A stretch of DNA of 64,000 bases from Nakamurella panacisegetis (lineage in GTDB: Bacteria > Actinomycetota > Actinomycetes > Mycobacteriales > Nakamurellaceae): positions 744,001 through 808,000 of the forward strand of contig NZ_LT629710.1 in the NCBI RefSeq assembly GCF_900104535.1, read 5' to 3'. The first letter of the stretch is position 1, and every line of letters begins with the position of its first letter. The position numbers and the translations under genes are program-made. Shown here piece after piece: positions 33,232-43,700 of the stretch. A model generated the notes under the pieces. It saw nothing but the letters and a program-made list of their open reading frames with translations, did not search any database and was not told the DNA's origin.

Positions 33232-34617
33232 TCAGGACCGCCGATCCGCGCCGGCGACAACGGTGGGTGTCGCGTCGGCCAGGGCGGTGATGTCCGCCGC
33301 CGGGTACTCCTCGGCCACCCACCAGCCCGCAGCCACCCCGGCCATGAGCGCCGCGCCACGCGACACGGCCTCGCGCTCGGTCGCCATGGCCAGTGGTGCC
33401 TGCGCCCGGTGCATCTTGGCTTCGATCCAGCGTCGTGATCGCAGTCCCCCGCCGATGAGCAGGGTCTTGCCGCGCGTGCCGGTCAGGTTGCGCAGCAAGC
33501 CTTCGGCCGCCGCCGCTGCGGCCGCGAAGCCCTCCAGCGCGGAGGCCCAGGCCACCTCCGGTGACAGTCGCAACACGCGATCCGGGACCCGGCCGTCCTG
33601 CATCTCGAACAGGTCGTCGATGTCCAGCGGCTCGGCGTCGACCCGGATGGAGGCGAATTCGATATCACTCCGGCTCGTCTGCAGGTGCGCGAGCAGTGCG
33701 CTCATGGCCAGACCCGGGCGAAGGGTCTCCCAGAGCAACATGTGTCGGGCCGTGCCGGGCCAATGCGTGACCGTCAGATCACCGGTCAGCCCGGGCAGCA
33801 CGGGAGGCCCGGCGATCTTCCGTGGATCCCACGACACCACGAGCGGCTCTCCGGTGCCGAGGGAGTCGATGACCTCGCCGTCCTCACCACCGGAGCCGAC
33901 CACTCCGACGGGATGGTCGTGACCGGCGATGGTGACCGGGATGCCGGCCGGGAGATCGCTCCACAGCGCGCCCGGCGCACTGACCCGGCCGAGCATGGTT
34001 CCGGCCGGGCGGGCCGGGGCCCACATGATGCCGTCCATGCCGGCGGCGCGCAGGATGGCTTTGTCGTACTGACCCGAGACCGGGTCGTAGGCACCGCTTG
34101 TCGCGGCCAACGACTGCTCCTGCCCGAGCGCACCGGTCAGCTGCCACAGCACGAGACCGGCCACGCCGGTCCAGGTTCCGGCCATCTCGGCACCATGCTG
34201 GGCGAGCCACCCCAACTTGGCGATGCTGGAGACGATGCGAGGGCGGCGGCCGGTACGGGCCAGGATCTCCTCGGCGCCGAAGTCCCGCAGCAACTTGTCC
34301 ACCACCTGATGACCGCGGCGGTCGTGCCAGGCGATGAGCGGCAGGCCGCTGGGTCCTTCCGGGTAGATCGTCGTCCCGGTCTCCCCCATGCTGGAGATCC
34401 CGACCCCCGCGATCCGGTGCCGCAGTTCGCCCAGATGATTCAGAGCGGAACTGACACTGGCGAGCAGCGCCTGCGGGCTCATCTCGACGCCGCTCGCAGT
34501 CGACGCGAAAGGCGTGGGAGACGTCCCGATACCCAGCGACCGGCCGTGCCGATCGATCGCGTTGACCTTGATCGACGACGTGCCGAGGTCGATGCCCAAG
34601 AGCAACTCATCTCGCAT
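33232..34617 (-). CDS. FGGY-family carbohydrate kinase
   Basis: 461 residues from the ATG at 34617. Actin-like ATPase motifs are DELLLGIDLGTSSIKVNAID (phosphate 1), GVGISSMGETG, LIAWHDRRG, GHDHPVGVVGSGGEDGEVID and adenosine region LLIGGGLRSRRWIEAKMH. The catalytic Asp is in the GHDHP area. The sugar cannot be named; the divergent aldolase suggests the phosphorylated product is a ketose phosphate. It is the first gene of the importer operon, reading away from the aldolase gene with a 140-base shared promoter. Confidence 0.9.
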   Translation of the reverse strand: MRDELLLGIDLGTSSIKVNAIDRHGRSLGIGTSPTPFASTASGVEMSPQALLASVSSALNHLGELRHRIAGVGISSMGETGTTIYPEGPSGLPLIAWHDRRGHQVVDKLLRDFGAEEILARTGRRPRIVSSIAKLGWLAQHGAEMAGTWTGVAGLVLWQLTGALGQEQSLAATSGAYDPVSGQYDKAILRAAGMDGIMWAPARPAGTMLGRVSAPGALWSDLPAGIPVTIAGHDHPVGVVGSGGEDGEVIDSLGTGEPLVVSWDPRKIAGPPVLPGLTGDLTVTHWPGTARHMLLWETLRPGLAMSALLAHLQTSRSDIEFASIRVDAEPLDIDDLFEMQDGRVPDRVLRLSPEVAWASALEGFAAAAAAAEGLLRNLTGTRGKTLLIGGGLRSRRWIEAKMHRAQAPLAMATEREAVSRGAALMAGVAAGWWVAEEYPAADITALADATPTVVAGADRRS

Positions 34618-34644
34618 GATCTGCCCTGTCTCCCTTGACGTTCG

Positions 34645-34704
34645 TTCTGACCAACGATGGACAAAGTAGCAGGCCTCACTTACTCTGTCCATCGTTGGTC
34701 AGAA
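34645..34704. promoter_or_regulatory. Perfect 19-bp inverted repeat between kinase and aldolase genes
   Basis: Arms TTCTGACCAACGATGGACA (34645-34663) and its exact complement (34686-34704), spaced 22 bases, lie between divergent promoters. Each arm is itself near-palindromic (TGACCA-ACGA-TGGACA). So this looks like two operator sites in opposite orientation, perhaps bound by the operon's LacI protein. Confidence 0.7.
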
Positions 34705-34757
34705 AATTGTCCGGCTTCCCGATCACGGCCCAACGGCCACCACCCCAAGGAGTAGAC

Positions 34758-35756
34758 GTGCCCCTCATCACCCTGCGGCAGGCGCTGGACGCGGCCGCCG
34801 ACGGCGCGTACGGCGTCGGAGCCTTCAACGTCACCGACCTGGTCCAGGCCGAGGCCGTCCTTGACGCGGCCCGAGCGACCGACTCACCCGTGATCGTGCA
34901 GACCATCGCCGGCGCGTCGGCCCACGGAAGCGACGAAGCCTTCTGGGAGGCCCTCATCAATCTGGCCCGGAGGTACGAGGACATCCCGGTCGTCGTGCAC
35001 CTCGACCACGGCCCGACCTTCGACGACTGCGTTCGCGCCATCACCGCCGGCTTCACCAGCGTGATGATCGACGGCAGCCTCCTGGAAGACCGGGTCACCC
35101 ACGCCTCGTTCGACGAGAACGTCGAGATCACCAAGCGGGTCGTCGAATACGCCCACGCCCACGGCGTGTCGGTCGAGGGGGAACTCGGAACCATCGGCGG
35201 GTCCGAGGACGGCGGCGCCACGGTCAAGGAGATCGTGTTGGCCGAACCGGACGACGCGGAGCGGTTCGTCGACGCAACCGGTGTCGACGCGCTGGCGGTG
35301 GCCATCGGCACCTCCCACGGCGCCTACAAATTCTCCAGCCCGCCCGACGGTTCGGTGTTGCGGATGGACCTCATCGCGGAGATCGCCGCCCGGGTGCCGC
35401 GCACACATCTGGTCATGCACGGCTCCTCGTCGCTGCCCGCTGGGCTGCGGGCGCAGATCAACACCCACGGCGGCGCGCTGCCCGAGTCGTGGGGCGTCCC
35501 GGAGGACGAGAAGGCCCGGTCGACCAAGCTGGGCATCCGAAAGCTCAACCAAGGCATGGATTCCCACATGGCCTACATGGCGGCGGCCCGCACGTTCCTG
35601 GCCACCGACGTGCTCACCGTCGACCCGGCTCCGTTCGAGCGGGCGGCCCGGCAGGCGATGGAGCAGATGGTGGCCGAGCGGATGCATGTGTTCGGCCAGG
35701 CCGGGCAGGCCTACCGACACCGCGGCGTCCGTGACGCTGTCGCCGCCTCGGCCTGA
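34758..35756 (+). CDS. Class II ketose-bisphosphate aldolase
   Basis: 332 residues from the GTG at 34758, preceded by AAGGAG. Class II features: YGVGAFNVTDLVQAEAVLDA, zinc site VVHLDHGPTFDDCVRAI, SVMIDGSLLEDRVTHASFDE, EGELGTIGGSEDG, AIGTSHGAYKF and a C-terminal IRKLNQGMDSHMAYMAAART. It cleaves a ketose mono- or bisphosphate to triose units with a zinc ion. Divergence from an FGGY kinase and a shared operator suggest it cleaves the kinase product, or its further phosphorylated form, rather than serving general glycolysis. Confidence 0.92.
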   Translation: MPLITLRQALDAAADGAYGVGAFNVTDLVQAEAVLDAARATDSPVIVQTIAGASAHGSDEAFWEALINLARRYEDIPVVVHLDHGPTFDDCVRAITAGFTSVMIDGSLLEDRVTHASFDENVEITKRVVEYAHAHGVSVEGELGTIGGSEDGGATVKEIVLAEPDDAERFVDATGVDALAVAIGTSHGAYKFSSPPDGSVLRMDLIAEIAARVPRTHLVMHGSSSLPAGLRAQINTHGGALPESWGVPEDEKARSTKLGIRKLNQGMDSHMAYMAAARTFLATDVLTVDPAPFERAARQAMEQMVAERMHVFGQAGQAYRHRGVRDAVAASA

Positions 35757-35801
35757 GGCTCGGGCGCCGACGGTCCGGTTGTCGCACTCGCCACCGATCA
35801 G

Positions 35802-36770
35802 TCACCCAGCATCTTCCGGCGCCGCGCGCCGCCGGCGCCGTAGGGGTCGATCGATGACCAGCGCAATGATCAGGAGAGCCGCGTGGAAGACCTGGCCCGC
35901 GTAGGCGGTCACGTTGCTCAGGGAGAGTCCGTTGTCGATGATGGTCATGACCAGCAGGGCCAGGCTGGTCCCGATGACGGATCCCCGGCCACCGTTCAGG
36001 CGGCCACCGCCGAGCAGGACCGCGGTGAGCACCGTGATCTCGACGCCGATTGCCGCCGTCGGCAGGCCGGTACCCAGCTGTGACGTTCTGATCAGACCGA
36101 CCAGTGACGCGGCCAGCCCGGATGCCACGAACAGCGCGACGATGCCGCGCCGGGCCGGCCGACCCGCCATACGCTCGGCGGCCGGCAAGATGCCGATCTC
36201 CCGGCAGCCGCCGCCGATGTCCGAGCGGGACAACGCTCCGCCCAGTATCAGCAGACCGAGGAAGATCAGGAACGGAAGGGACAGCCCAAGGAACGGGCGG
36301 GCATTGCCCAGGGCCCTGAATCCGGGCAGGTAGATGGCCAGACCGCTGGGCACCAGGTAGGCCAGCCCGCGCAGCAGCGACATCGACCCGAACGTGGCGG
36401 CGACACTGCTGACGTCGGCCACGGTGACCAGGAGACCGTTCACCAGCCCGACCACAGCGCCCGTCGCCACCGCGACCAGCACGGCAACGATGATTCCCAG
36501 CTGCGGCGAGGTCAGGGCGACCACGAGGCCGGCGAACGCCGCGGTGGCACCGCTCGTCAGATCGACCTGCCCGGCCATCAGGAGGAAGGTCGCCGGGATC
36601 GCCACGATGCCGACCACGGCCAGGTCGTTCAGCAGGTTGATCAGATTGTCGACGGACAGGAAATAGGGACTGGCCGACGCGAACACCAGGCAGGCCAGGG
36701 CGCCGACCACGGCCAGCACCGTCCGCGTGAGGGCAATCCGCCGGACCGAGACGGCGTCCACCGCGGTCAC
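35802..36770 (-). CDS. Sugar ABC importer permease (RbsC-like), no partner ATPase
   Basis: 322 residues from the GTG at 36770, which overlaps the binding-protein stop (GTGA); a TTG at 36782 is an alternative. About eight to ten membrane helices, with the family loop IPATFLLMAGQVDLTSGATA and the region VLTAVLLGGGRLNGGRGSVI. No ATP-binding gene follows, as the next gene is convergent, so it must borrow an ATPase, perhaps the one at 29157. The C-terminus is a run of arginines. Confidence 0.88.
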   Translation of the reverse strand: MTAVDAVSVRRIALTRTVLAVVGALACLVFASASPYFLSVDNLINLLNDLAVVGIVAIPATFLLMAGQVDLTSGATAAFAGLVVALTSPQLGIIVAVLVAVATGAVVGLVNGLLVTVADVSSVAATFGSMSLLRGLAYLVPSGLAIYLPGFRALGNARPFLGLSLPFLIFLGLLILGGALSRSDIGGGCREIGILPAAERMAGRPARRGIVALFVASGLAASLVGLIRTSQLGTGLPTAAIGVEITVLTAVLLGGGRLNGGRGSVIGTSLALLVMTIIDNGLSLSNVTAYAGQVFHAALLIIALVIDRPLRRRRRAAPEDAG

Positions 36771-37843
36771 TTCGCCGGACAATCGCCGGTCCCGTAGTAC
36801 CGGCCGAGCGTGGCCGGGGTCACGAATGTGGTCTGGATGTAGAGATTCCGCGGTATGTGTTGTCCAGCCAGGGCTTTGAGAAGAGCGGGCACGGCAACCT
36901 GACCGTACCGATCGGGAAACAGCGCGGCATCACCGAGCCACACCGGGTTCTTGGTCATCTCACAGCGGGCCTGCTGGTCGGCCCCGATCGCCGCTACCGT
37001 GACCTGATTGGCCCGACCGTCCGGCGTGGCCGCCACGACCCCCAGAGCGGCCGCGTCGTTGACCGCCGCGACCAAGATGCCCTCCGGCAGCACGGGGAAC
37101 ACCGCCCGGAAGGCGTCGTACGCGCGGTCCTGCGTGCCGGCATCCAGCACGCGCACGGCTGCCCCCGGGCAGAGCGCGGAGAACCCGGCCCGGATACCCG
37201 CGACGCGCTCGGTACTGACCGAGGCCGACGCACTGTCGTTCACGATCACCAGTGTCGAGCGGGCGCAATCGGAACTGTTGCGCGGCACGCCGCCCAGTTC
37301 ACGACCGATCAGAAGTCCCGCCTGCCGGTCATCGGCACCCACACCAGCCGTCTGACAACTCAGCGGCGACGCGGCGACGGCGATCAACGGCACGCCCTTT
37401 GGCCCGACGTCGCACAACGCCGCACCGACGTCGCCCGGCCGCACCACGATCCAGGCATCCACGTGCTCGGTGGCCAATCGGCGGGCGCAGTCCAGGACGA
37501 GGTTCGGGTCGTCCCCGGGGTCACACCTGATCAGATCCGCCCCAGCCGCCTTGATCTGGGCTGCTATCGATTCCGTGACGGCATCCCCGAACGCGTCCGA
37601 ACCGGTTGGCGTCACCAATCCGATCCGCCTGGGCACCGCGGTCGAACTCGTACCGGGCGACGAGGCGGCTGAGGTCGGCACGCTGGTTCCCGGCAGGCCC
37701 GCAGAACCCGAGCAGGCGGCAAGTACGATCGTGATGCCAGCGGCCGAGACCATGGCCGCCCGACGACACACCAGCACCGCACGGTGCGTCGATCGCCAGG
37801 GTGATCGGGGAGGGACGACATTCATGATCGGCGACTCTGCCAT
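36767..37843 (-). CDS. Sugar-binding lipoprotein of an ABC importer
   Basis: 358 residues; ATG at 37843, with an internal ATG at residue 7 also possible. A signal with lipobox IVLAACSGS (about residues 40-47) is followed by a Ser/Thr/Pro linker. The type I periplasmic-binding fold has RRIGLVTPTGSDAFGDAVTE, DAWIVVRPGDVG, VGADDRQAGLLIGRELGG and VAAVNDAAALGVVAA. It has several cysteines (RCDPGDD, LDCARR, CQTAG, SDCARS), unusual for this class, which may form disulfides. Coupled to the permease; divergent from the GH76 gene 59 bases away. Confidence 0.86.
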   Translation of the reverse strand: MAESPIMNVVPPRSPWRSTHRAVLVCRRAAMVSAAGITIVLAACSGSAGLPGTSVPTSAASSPGTSSTAVPRRIGLVTPTGSDAFGDAVTESIAAQIKAAGADLIRCDPGDDPNLVLDCARRLATEHVDAWIVVRPGDVGAALCDVGPKGVPLIAVAASPLSCQTAGVGADDRQAGLLIGRELGGVPRNSSDCARSTLVIVNDSASASVSTERVAGIRAGFSALCPGAAVRVLDAGTQDRAYDAFRAVFPVLPEGILVAAVNDAAALGVVAATPDGRANQVTVAAIGADQQARCEMTKNPVWLGDAALFPDRYGQVAVPALLKALAGQHIPRNLYIQTTFVTPATLGRYYGTGDCPAK

Positions 37844-37902
37844 CGTTTCCTCACCGTCGGGAGCCCCGCCGTCGCCTCCGCGATCCAGGATCCGGGTCTG
37901 AG

Positions 37903-38997
37903 ATGCGTCTGAGGCACCTGTACCGACTGATGGTTGGGTTGATCACCGGAACGGCTCTGGTCGGCTGCTCCGCGCAGGCCCCGTCCGAGGTGCCGGCGGT
38001 GGATGCCCTGGTGAGACTGTACGACCAGAACTCCGGGGTCTGGCCGACCACGGGATGGTGGAACAGCGCCAACGCACTGACCGCACTGACCAACTACATG
38101 ATCGAGTCTGGTGATCACCGGTACTCCTGGGTACTGCAGAACACCTACGACAAGAAGATCCACGCGGAGCAGGGCGACTTCATCAACCCGTACGTCGACG
38201 ATACCGGGTGGTGGGCCCTGGCCTGGATCCGAGCGTACGACTTGACCGGTGATCGGCGATACCTGGACACCGCGCAGCAGGACGTCGACTTCATGTGGAG
38301 CAACCACGACGGCGCGTGCGGCGGCGGACTCTGGTGGACCGTCAACCACGAATACAAGAACGCCATCGCCAACGAGCTGTTCATCAAGGCCGCGGCCGAG
38401 CTCGCGACCCGAATTGGGCGCGCCGGTCAGAATTACCTGCAGCATGCGATTACGGTGTGGCAGTGGTTCGACCAGTCCGGGCTGATCACCAACGATCATC
38501 TGGTCACCGATGGATTGGACCGCACATCGTGTGCCGCCGGCGGCACGCTCTGGACCTACAACCAGGGTGTCCTGCTGGGCGCCCTGGCCGACCTGACCAA
38601 GGCCACCGGCGACCCCAGCTATCTCGACCGGGCAAGGACTCTCGCCGACGCATCGACCGCATCCAAAGACCTCAACGTCGACGGGGTACTGACCGAATCC
38701 TGCGAGCAGAACGGATGTGACATCAATGGGCCCTCGTTCAAGGGGATCTACGTCCGCTGCCTCGGCGAGCTCAACCGTGCCCTGAAAGACCACCCCTACA
38801 CCAAGTATCTCGTCGGGCAGGCCAACATCGCCCACGATCACGACCGCAACTCCGACAACGAGTACGGGCTGCACTGGGCCGGCCCGGTGGACCATGTCAC
38901 CGCCGCCAGCCAGCAGAGCGCCGTCGACCTCCTGGTCGCGGCCCAACCGATCCCCCGGGACAGTCCCACCGCCGTCAGCTCATCGCCGTCGGCATGA
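37903..38997 (+). CDS. GH76-like alpha-1,6-mannanase lipoprotein
   Basis: 364 residues; ATG at 37903. The N-terminus is a lipoprotein signal with lipobox ALVGCSAQ (about 20-24). The (alpha/alpha)6 glycoside hydrolase 76 pattern follows: WWNSANALTALTNYM, catalytic Asp pair in NPYVDDTGWWALAWIRAYDL, FMWSNHDGACGGGLWW, YKNAIANELFIKAAA and LWTYNQGVLLGALADL. GH76 enzymes cut alpha-1,6-mannan backbones, as in fungal and mycobacterial mannans. Surface anchoring suits extracellular attack on mannan, feeding the mannose genes downstream. Confidence 0.88.
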   Translation: MRLRHLYRLMVGLITGTALVGCSAQAPSEVPAVDALVRLYDQNSGVWPTTGWWNSANALTALTNYMIESGDHRYSWVLQNTYDKKIHAEQGDFINPYVDDTGWWALAWIRAYDLTGDRRYLDTAQQDVDFMWSNHDGACGGGLWWTVNHEYKNAIANELFIKAAAELATRIGRAGQNYLQHAITVWQWFDQSGLITNDHLVTDGLDRTSCAAGGTLWTYNQGVLLGALADLTKATGDPSYLDRARTLADASTASKDLNVDGVLTESCEQNGCDINGPSFKGIYVRCLGELNRALKDHPYTKYLVGQANIAHDHDRNSDNEYGLHWAGPVDHVTAASQQSAVDLLVAAQPIPRDSPTAVSSSPSA

Positions 38998-39093
38998 AAG
39001 TCAAAGCCTGGGCCGGTGCCGGTATGTGACCGGCCTCCGAGGACGAACACCTGAGGCATTCCGAGCTCGACGATCGCGATGGAGAGAAACCCC

Positions 39094-40596
39094 ATGTACG
39101 GAAGTCCGACCTTTCGCGCACCGACATTCGTGTCGGCCGCGACCAATCCCGCCGACCTGCCCTGGAGCGGACACGACACCCGCGTCCTGATCGTCGCCGG
39201 AATCGGCATCGCCATCGTCGTGCTGCTGATCGTGTGGTTGAAGCTGCACGCGTTTCTGGCCTTGACGATCGGCGCGCTGTTCGTGGGCATCGCGTCGGGA
39301 ATCTCCGTGGCGAAGGTGACCAGCTCCTACGAGACAGGGGTCGGCGGCGTGCTGGGTTACGTCGGGGTACTCATCGCCCTTGGCGCCATGTTGGGGAAGC
39401 TGCTGGCCGATTCGGGTGGTGCCGACAAGGTGGTCGACACGCTGCTCCGTGGCCGCCCAGGTTCGCTGCCCTGGAAGATGGCCTTGATCGCGGTGATCGT
39501 CGGAATCCCGATGTTCTTCGAGATCGGCTTGGTGCTGCTCATCCCCGTCGTCATGCTGGCCGTGCACCGGGTCAAGGGGCCGGCTCTGCTGTTGGGCATC
39601 CCCGCTCTGGCCGGGCTGTCGGTCCTGCACGGCTTCATCCCACCGCACCCGGGACCGCTGGCCGCCATCGGCATCCTGCACGCCAATGTCGGCATCACCC
39701 TGGCTCTGGGTCTGCTCGTCGCCGTCCCGACGGTCATCCTGGCCGGGCCGCTGTTCGGCCGGGTGGCCGCCAAATGGGTGCCGATCGGCGCTGCCGGTGC
39801 CGGTCTGGCCGTGACCGGTGATCGTGGGGACGCGACCGAGAGCGCCGCTGGAGTTGCCGGCCGCGCCCAGTCGACGGTGACCGCAGCGAGGCCGACCGGC
39901 GAACCGACGGATGATTCGCCGCGGACGGGCAGTCCGAGCTTCACCATGACCCTGCTGACGCTGCTGGCGCCCCTGGTCCTCATGCTGATCAAGGCGGCCG
40001 CTGACCTCCTGGCCACGTCGGGAAGCAGTCTCCGCTCGCTGCTGGACTTCATCGGCGATCCCGTGGTGGCGCTGCTGGTCGGCGTGCTGCTGGCCATGGT
40101 GACCTTTGGGACCCGGGTCGGATTCACCCTCCCGATCCTGAGCAAGAAGATCAGCGCCAGTCTGCTGCCGATCGTCGGTGTCATCCTGATCGTCGGCGCC
40201 GGCGGCGGGTTCAAGCAGGTCCTGGTGGACGGCGGAACGGGGACGGCCATCGCGAAGATCGCTGCCGCGGCGGGGTTGTCGGCCCTGCTGCTCGGCTGGA
40301 TCGTGGCCGTTCTGATCCGGTTGGCGACCGGCTCGGCGACCGTGGCCACGGTGACGGCGGCCGGCATCATCGCCCCGGTTGCGGCCGGTCTCTCGCCGGT
40401 GCAACTGGCGCTGGTCGTCCTGGCCATCGGTGCCGGCTCGGTGTTCTTCTCCCACCTCAACGATGCCGGGTTCTGGTTGGTCAAGGAGTATTTCGGAATG
40501 ACGGTGGGCCAGACCATCAAATCCTGGTCGGTGATGGAGACCATCGTGTCGGTCGTCGGACTGGGCATGACCGCCCTGCTCTCGGCCATCTTCTAG
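39094..40596 (+). CDS. GntP-family gluconate:H+ symporter-like permease
   Basis: 500 residues from the ATG at 39094, chosen because GGAGAG lies 7 bases upstream (an in-frame ATG at 39079 has no such site). About 12 membrane helices. GntP signatures are LGKLLADSGGADKVVDTLL, IVGIPMFFEIGLVLLIPVV, LSVLHGFIPPHPGPLAAIGI and a C-terminal GSVFFSHLNDAGFWLVKEYFG. The family moves gluconate and related sugar acids with protons. A soluble loop of about 60 residues (after KWVPIGAAGAGL) splits the halves. No gluconate kinase is next to it. Confidence 0.92.
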   Translation: MYGSPTFRAPTFVSAATNPADLPWSGHDTRVLIVAGIGIAIVVLLIVWLKLHAFLALTIGALFVGIASGISVAKVTSSYETGVGGVLGYVGVLIALGAMLGKLLADSGGADKVVDTLLRGRPGSLPWKMALIAVIVGIPMFFEIGLVLLIPVVMLAVHRVKGPALLLGIPALAGLSVLHGFIPPHPGPLAAIGILHANVGITLALGLLVAVPTVILAGPLFGRVAAKWVPIGAAGAGLAVTGDRGDATESAAGVAGRAQSTVTAARPTGEPTDDSPRTGSPSFTMTLLTLLAPLVLMLIKAAADLLATSGSSLRSLLDFIGDPVVALLVGVLLAMVTFGTRVGFTLPILSKKISASLLPIVGVILIVGAGGGFKQVLVDGGTGTAIAKIAAAAGLSALLLGWIVAVLIRLATGSATVATVTAAGIIAPVAAGLSPVQLALVVLAIGAGSVFFSHLNDAGFWLVKEYFGMTVGQTIKSWSVMETIVSVVGLGMTALLSAIF

Positions 40597-40663
40597 GTCG
40601 CCGACCGTCCTCGCAGACGCGCCCGGGACGGGCCGGGCGACGCCGCGACAACCGGTGCCGGTG

Positions 40664-40693
40664 CCGCCGGCCCCGGGGATCCGGGGTCGGCGG
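40664..40693. terminator. Hairpin terminator between convergent genes
   Basis: A 13-bp stem with a single G-T pair (arms 40664-40676 and 40681-40693, loop GGAT) sits between the stops of the GntP-type permease and the GH38 gene. It has no clear T-run, as is common in high-GC genomes. Confidence 0.55.
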
Positions 40694-40704
40694 AAAGGAC
40701 CGGC

Positions 40705-43700
40705 CTACGCCCGCGAGGCCCGGAGCGTCACGATCTCGAAGGGCCGTAGGGTCAGTTCGACCGGTTCCTCGCCGGCCCATCCCGGATGCGGCAGTTCTCG
40801 CTCGAGCAGATCGGTCGGCCGGACCCGCGAGACCGGAACGCCGAACTCGACGGTCGTCGTCACGCGGCTTCCCTGCGCCTCGTACAGGCGCACCACCAGG
40901 TCGCCGGACCGGTCCTCCGCCAGTTTCACCGCTTCGACGAAGACACCCGGTGACGACACGGCGACGAGCGGGCTCACGGCTTGCGGGGAGGCGCCGGTCA
41001 CGGTGCGCAGGGGCAGGTTCAGGCGGTAGCCGGCGGCCGCGGCATCGAGCACGCCCGGCGCGACCGCGAGCGCCGTCCGCAGCACGTGCGCCCCCTGGTC
41101 GGCGTGCGGATCGGGGAACTGCGGGGCACGGAGAAGCGACTCCCGCACCTGCGTCGTCGTGCCGCCGTCCTCCCGCATCGTCCGGGTGATGTCGTGGCCG
41201 TAGGTCGAACCGTTCGCGATCGCCGCGCCGAACCCGGGTTCCCCGACGTGAACCCAACGATGGGCGATCGTTTCGAAATGCGCGTGGTCCCAGGAGGTGT
41301 TCACGTAGGTGGGCCGCTTGACGTGCCCGAACTGGATCTCCGAGGCGGCCTGGTCGGCCCGGAGGTCGAGTGGGAAGGCCAGCTTCAGCAGGGTCGCGTG
41401 CTCGTGCCAATCGACGACCGTCTCGATCTGCAACTCGCGGGCGCCCTCGAGAAGCCAGTAGCGCTGGGTGATCCGGGAGGCGCCGTGCGCGTGGGTCACC
41501 TCGAGCACATCACCGGCCACCCCGACGCTGATGGGCGCCCGAAGGTCGGTGCCGTTGCGCCGGTACGCCACATCGATGTCCCAGGCGTCCCAGTTGTTGG
41601 GGATGTCCCGGAAGACCTGGAGGAGGGACGCCACCTCGCCGGGAGCGACGAGTTCGCGCCGCGACGCGAGATCGACGAAAGAGACCAGCAGGCCCGATTC
41701 GTCGAACCGCGCCTGGACGATCCCATTTTCTAGAAGGGTTCCGTCCTGACGCTGGAGCGGGCGGACCGGGCGATGGGTCGCAGCGACCGATGCGCCCAGG
41801 GGCACAACACCATCGGCCGTGACCGGTGCGGCGTTGAAGACCAGTTCGGCCGTCCCGGTTCCGGCGAGCGCCCGCTGCGCCGCCGCGATGAGTTCGGCCA
41901 GCTCGGCGGCGACCCGGGAGTATTCGGACTCGGCCTGCTGGTGCACCCAGGCGATCGAGGAGCCGGGCAGGATGTCGTGGAACTGCAGCAGCAGGACGGT
42001 CTCCCAGAGGGACTGCAGTGCGCCGTACGGGTAGTCGAGCAGCCCACGCGCGGCTGCGGTCGCGCTCCACAACTCGGCCTCCCGCAGCAGGTGCTCGCTG
42101 CGCCGGTTGCCCTGCTTGGTGCGGGCCTGCGAGGTGTAGGTGCCGCGATGGAACTCCAGGTACATCTCGCCGGTCCAGATCGCCGGATCCGGCAGGGTCG
42201 CCTTGGCCTCTTCGAAAAACCCTTGCGGGGTACCGAGTCTGATCCGCGGCGAGCCCTCCAAGTCGCTCGTGCGGCGTGCGGCGGCCAGCATCTCGCGGGT
42301 CGGTCCGCCGCCGCCGTCGCCGAAACCGAAGAGCGCCAGTGAGATGTTGGACCTGCCCTTCTCGGCGTACTGCCGTTGCGCGCGGGCCAGGTCGGCCGCC
42401 GAGAGGTCAGAGTTGTACGTGTCACTCGGCGGGAAGTGGGTGAACACGCGACTGCCGTCGATGCCCTCCCAGAGGAAACTGTGGTGCGGCATCTTGTTGG
42501 TGTCGTTCCAGGACAGCTTCTGGGTCACGAAACTGTCGGATCCGGCGCCCTTCACTATCTGCGGCAGGGCCGCCGTGTAGCCGAACGAGTCGGGCAACCA
42601 CGCGACCTTCGGGTCGACGCCGAACTCACGGAGGAAGAAGGCCTTGCCGGCGACGAACTGGCGCACCAGGGCCTCGCCGCCGGGCATGTTCGTGTCGCTC
42701 TCGACCCACATCCCGCCGACCGGTACGAAGCGGCCCTCGCGGACGCGGGCCCGGATCCGTTCGAAGAGCTCTGGGTAGAACTCCTTCATCCAGGCGTACT
42801 GCTGGGCACTGGAACAGGCGAACACGAAATCGGGGTCGTCGTCCATCAGCTGCAGGACGTTGGAGAAGGTGCGCGCGCACTTGCGGATGGTCTCGCGGGT
42901 CGGCCAGAGCCAGGCGGAATCGATATGGGCGTGGCCCACCGCGATGCTGGTGTGGGCCGAGGCATAGGCGGGCGCACCGAGCACGCGGCGCAGCGCGTCG
43001 CGCCCGAGATGCGCCGTACCGGCGACGTCATCGGGGTCGACCGCGTCGCACATCGACTCCAAGGCGCGCAAGATCTCGGCTCGTCGCGGAAGCGCCGGGT
43101 CCAGCTCGCGCATCAGGCCGATCAGCGTCCAACTGTCACGTTCGAGCTCCCAGACATTCACATCGCGCTCCGCGATGTCCATTCGCCGCAGCGTGTAGAT
43201 CGGCTCGGTACCGGCCGTGGCCGGGTCGCCCAGCGGTGTCGGTTCGTAGAAGGCGGAGCCACCCACATCCGGGTTGGAGGCCGCCTCCACGTAGAGGTCG
43301 ATGACTCCGGCGAGATCCGCGGTGACCGGCACGTAGCCGTTCAGCGGTTCGATCGCCTTCACAATGCCGCCGTCCCGGCGGTAGACCAGCCCCTCGGCTT
43401 GGAAACCGGCCTGGCCCTGGGTGAAACCGAGATCGATCAGGAGCTCGACGGCAGTGCCGTCACTCCCCCATCCCGCCGGAACCTCCCCGCTGACGTGGAA
43501 CCAGGTCGTGCCCCACGGCCGACTCCACGGCGTGTCGATGTCGACCGAGCGGTACGCCTGGCGAACGGCCTCGCGGAATGCGACCGGCTCACCAGGAACG
43601 TCCCACGACTCGATCCGGAGCGGTACGGAGCGGCGGTAGATCGCCGGAACGATGTGGTCGCGGACGAAGCGATCGATTCGGAGCTCGACCTGGTCTGTGT

